Assembly: GCA_965203725.1 (NCBI GenBank)
Contig: CBDBDH010000001.1
Location: 62,001 to 126,000, forward strand
DNA: 64,000 nucleotides
From: WTFY01 sp965203725
Lineage (GTDB): Bacteria; Pseudomonadota; Gammaproteobacteria; UBA4575
Direction of reading: 5' to 3'
The notes under the pieces are model-generated. The model did no database searches and was not told the DNA's origin. It saw only the letters and a list, made by a program, of their open reading frames with translations. The number at the start of each line of letters is the position of its first letter. The stretch's first letter is position 1. Shown one piece after another: positions 61,803 through 64,000 of the stretch. The position numbers and the translations under genes are program-made.

Positions 61803-64000
61803 CTAAACCCTGAATGTACCGCCTTGATGCAGTCTACCCGCATGCAAATCCTGCAGGCAATAAACATTATACTGCCCGCGGCTCCGGATGGCCTCCTTCA
61901 GGGCCCACGCACCTTCCGTCGTCGTGGTGTAGCACACCTTGTGCTGCAGGGCCTCCCTGCGGATGGTGAAGGAATCCGCGATCGCCTGTTTTCCCTCCGT
62001 GGTGTTGACGATCAGGTCCACCTGCCCGGCGGTGATCATGTCGACGATATGCGGATGGCCCTGCCTGACCTTGTTCACCGCCTGGCACTGCAGGCCGTGT
62101 TCATTGAGGTAGCGTGCCGTACCCCGGGTCGCGACCAGGGTGAATCCGAGGGCCTGCAGGTCGCGGGCGATCCTGACGGTCTGCTGCTTGTCTTCGTCGC
62201 GCACACTGAGCAACGCGCAACCCTTCCCCGGCAACAGCGTGCCCGCGGCCAGCTGCGATTTTGCGAAGGCTTCCGCAAACGTCTCGCCGATCCCCATCAC
62301 CTCGCCCGTGGACTTCATCTCGGGCCCCAGAATCGGGTCGACCCCGCCGAACTTGATAAACGGAAACACCGCTTCCTTGACCGAGGAATACTCCGGGGTA
62401 CCGCCCTGCAGTGCATCCTGCTGTTCCAGGCTCCTGCCCACCATGCAGCGCGCCGCGATCTTGGCAAGCGGCATGCCGATCGCCTTGGAGACAAACGGCA
62501 CCGTGCGCGAGGCGCGCGGGTTGACCTCGATCAGGTATACCTTCTCGTCGCGGACCGCGAACTGCACGTTCATCAGCCCGACCACGTTCAGGCCAAGCGC
62601 CAGCTGGCGGGCCTGTGCGCGCATCATGTCCTGCACGTGGCCACTCAGGTTGTAGGGCGGCAGCGAGCAGGCGCTGTCCCCCGAGTGGATACCGGCCTGT
62701 TCGATATGCTGCATGATGCCGCCGATCAGCACGTCCTTGCCGTCACAGATGGCGTCCAGGTCGACTTCCACGGCATCCGCCAGGAAATGATCGATCAGCA
62801 CGGGGGCATCGTTGGAGACCCTGACGGCCTCCTGCATGTAACGCTCCAGGTCATCCTGCTGGTGCACGATTTCCATGGCCCGCCCGCCGAGCACATAGGA
62901 GGGCCGCACGACCAGCGGGTAGCCGATTTCCTCTGCCGCATCGACGGCGGCCCTTGCACTGGTCACGGTGGCATTCGGAGGCTGCAGCAGGTCCAGGCGG
63001 CGAATCAGCTGCACGAAGCGCTCGCGGTCCTCGGCAAGATCGATCGAGTCCGGAGTCGTGCCGATGATCGGCACCCCCTCGGCCTCCAGGTCCCGCGCCA
63101 GCTTCAGCGGGGTCTGCCCCCCGAACTGGACGATGACGCCCTGCGGTTTCTCCAGGCGCACGATTTCAAGCACGTCCTCCAGGGTCAGCGGTTCGAAATA
63201 CAGGCGGTCCGAGGTGTCGTAGTCGGTCGATACGGTTTCCGGGTTGCAGTTCACCATGATGGTCTCATAGCCATCCTCGCGCAGTGCCATGGCCGCATGC
63301 ACGCAGCAGTAGTCGAACTCGATTCCCTGCCCGATCCGGTTGGGCCCGCCGCCGAGCACGATGACTTTCCTGCGCTCCGTGGGGCAGGCCTCGCACTCCT
63401 CGTCATAGCTGGAGTACATGTAGGCCGTGCTGGTGGCAAACTCCGCCGCACAGGTATCCACACGCTTGTACACCGGGTGGACTTGCAGGGCGTGCCGGGC
63501 CTTGCGTACCTGCTGTTCGCTGCACTGCAGCAGCCCCGCAAGCCGCCGGTCAGAAAATCCCCGGCGCTTGAGTTCGCGAAGCGAATCCCGGTCCAGGTCT
63601 TTGGGCCCCTTGCCGGCAAGGCCGGCCTCGAGGTCCACCAGTTGCCTGATCTGGGCCAGAAACCAGGGATCGATCCCGGACAGGGCCCGGACCTCGGCCA
63701 CGCTGTAGCCGGTGCGAAAGGCATCGGCAATATACCAGGCACGGTGCGGGCCGGGTTCGCGCAACTCGAGTTCCAGCGACTCGCGCTGCTTGCCATCATA
63801 ATGCTCCCGCATCGGGTTGAGCCCGTCCGTGCCCGTTTCCAGGCCACGCAGGGCCTTCTGGAAAGATTCCTGAAAGGTCCGCCCGATCGCCATCACCTCG
63901 CCGACCGACTTCATCTGGGTGGTGAGTTTCGGCTGGGTATGCGGAAACTTCTCGAAGGTAAAACGCGGGATTTTCGTCACCACGTAGTCGATGGTGGGCT
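61803..64000 (-). CDS. carB: carbamoyl-phosphate synthase large subunit (partial)
   Basis: Makes carbamoyl phosphate for arginine and pyrimidines. The gene runs off the right end, so only about the C-terminal 732 of roughly 1070 residues are seen, starting in the conserved PTIDYVVTKIPRF. Visible parts are the end of the first ATP-grasp half (LTTQMKSVGEVMAIGRTFQESF), the oligomerisation domain, the second ATP-grasp half (VLGGGPNRIGQGIEFDY; VRPSYVLGGRAMEIV; VNPRASRTVPFVSKA), and the MGS-like allosteric domain (NTTEGKQAIADSFTIRREAL). It precedes greA, the usual order. Confidence 0.97.
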   Translation of the reverse strand, partial: PTIDYVVTKIPRFTFEKFPHTQPKLTTQMKSVGEVMAIGRTFQESFQKALRGLETGTDGLNPMREHYDGKQRESLELELREPGPHRAWYIADAFRTGYSVAEVRALSGIDPWFLAQIRQLVDLEAGLAGKGPKDLDRDSLRELKRRGFSDRRLAGLLQCSEQQVRKARHALQVHPVYKRVDTCAAEFATSTAYMYSSYDEECEACPTERRKVIVLGGGPNRIGQGIEFDYCCVHAAMALREDGYETIMVNCNPETVSTDYDTSDRLYFEPLTLEDVLEIVRLEKPQGVIVQFGGQTPLKLARDLEAEGVPIIGTTPDSIDLAEDRERFVQLIRRLDLLQPPNATVTSARAAVDAAEEIGYPLVVRPSYVLGGRAMEIVHQQDDLERYMQEAVRVSNDAPVLIDHFLADAVEVDLDAICDGKDVLIGGIMQHIEQAGIHSGDSACSLPPYNLSGHVQDMMRAQARQLALGLNVVGLMNVQFAVRDEKVYLIEVNPRASRTVPFVSKAIGMPLAKIAARCMVGRSLEQQDALQGGTPEYSSVKEAVFPFIKFGGVDPILGPEMKSTGEVMGIGETFAEAFAKSQLAAGTLLPGKGCALLSVRDEDKQQTVRIARDLQALGFTLVATRGTARYLNEHGLQCQAVNKVRQGHPHIVDMITAGQVDLIVNTTEGKQAIADSFTIRREALQHKVCYTTTTEGAWALKEAIRSRGQYNVYCLQDLHAGRLHQGGTFRV

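Overview
The window looks like a chromosomal segment of a gammaproteobacterium. The gene order supports this: carB-greA-ftsH-glmM-tpiA-secG-tRNA-Leu, a 14-gene nuo operon, tRNA-fMet, and rimP-nusA-infB-rbfA-truB-rpsO-pnp all lie on the minus strand in the order known from Pseudomonas, Xanthomonas and Legionella relatives. Other genes fit an aerobic or respiratory heterotroph: NADP-isocitrate dehydrogenase with isocitrate lyase (glyoxylate shunt), guaBA, xseA, and an SfnG-type FMNH2-dependent sulfone monooxygenase. I cannot name the genus. Codon use and GC look similar across the core and most accessory parts. There is no integrase, transposase, prophage or CRISPR array.

Layout. 0.2-6.7 kb: tRNA-Ser(GGA), a DUF1820 protein, icd, aceA, a RraA-like protein, a metallo-beta-lactamase-fold hydrolase, tadA and two small lipoproteins. 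7-12.8 kb: guaA and guaB facing xseA, then a DksA-type transcription factor that carries a 238-residue histone H1-like Lys/Ala tail built on a 195-bp tandem repeat. 12.9-15.3 kb: redox genes (2Fe-2S/FAD reductase, a 59-residue 4Fe-4S protein, msrB). 15.4-23.9 kb: the pnp to rimP translation/RNA operon, with a terminator-like hairpin just in front of rimP.

23.9-34.7 kb is an accessory block inserted between rimP and its usual neighbour tRNA-fMet. It holds a HigBA-type toxin-antitoxin pair, a small unknown protein, an SfnG-like monooxygenase, ribBA, a zinc-uptake set (His-rich porin, ZnuA-like binding protein and ZnuB-like permease behind a candidate Zur box, with no ATPase), a rhodanese, a HIRAN-like fragment, and a TbpB-like lipoprotein whose reading frame passes through a G19 tract. 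At 34.7-36.0 kb a BrnT/BrnA module is flanked by two direct copies of a segment made of tRNA-fMet plus the 3' end of nuoN; one tRNA copy is degenerate. 35.9-50.4 kb is the complete nuoA-N operon. A second accessory block at 50.6-55.8 kb holds a nitroreductase, about 1.3 kb of non-coding DNA with repeated palindromes, and an autotransporter preceded by a C13 tract. Core genes resume from tRNA-Leu(GAG) to a carB that runs off the end of the window.

The main points of interest are: two surface-protein loci with long homopolymeric tracts (likely phase variation); the toxin-antitoxin module bracketed by duplicated tRNA/nuoN sequence; the histone-tailed DksA; apparently leaderless toxin genes in both toxin-antitoxin modules; and the zinc operon whose permease lacks a canonical start codon.
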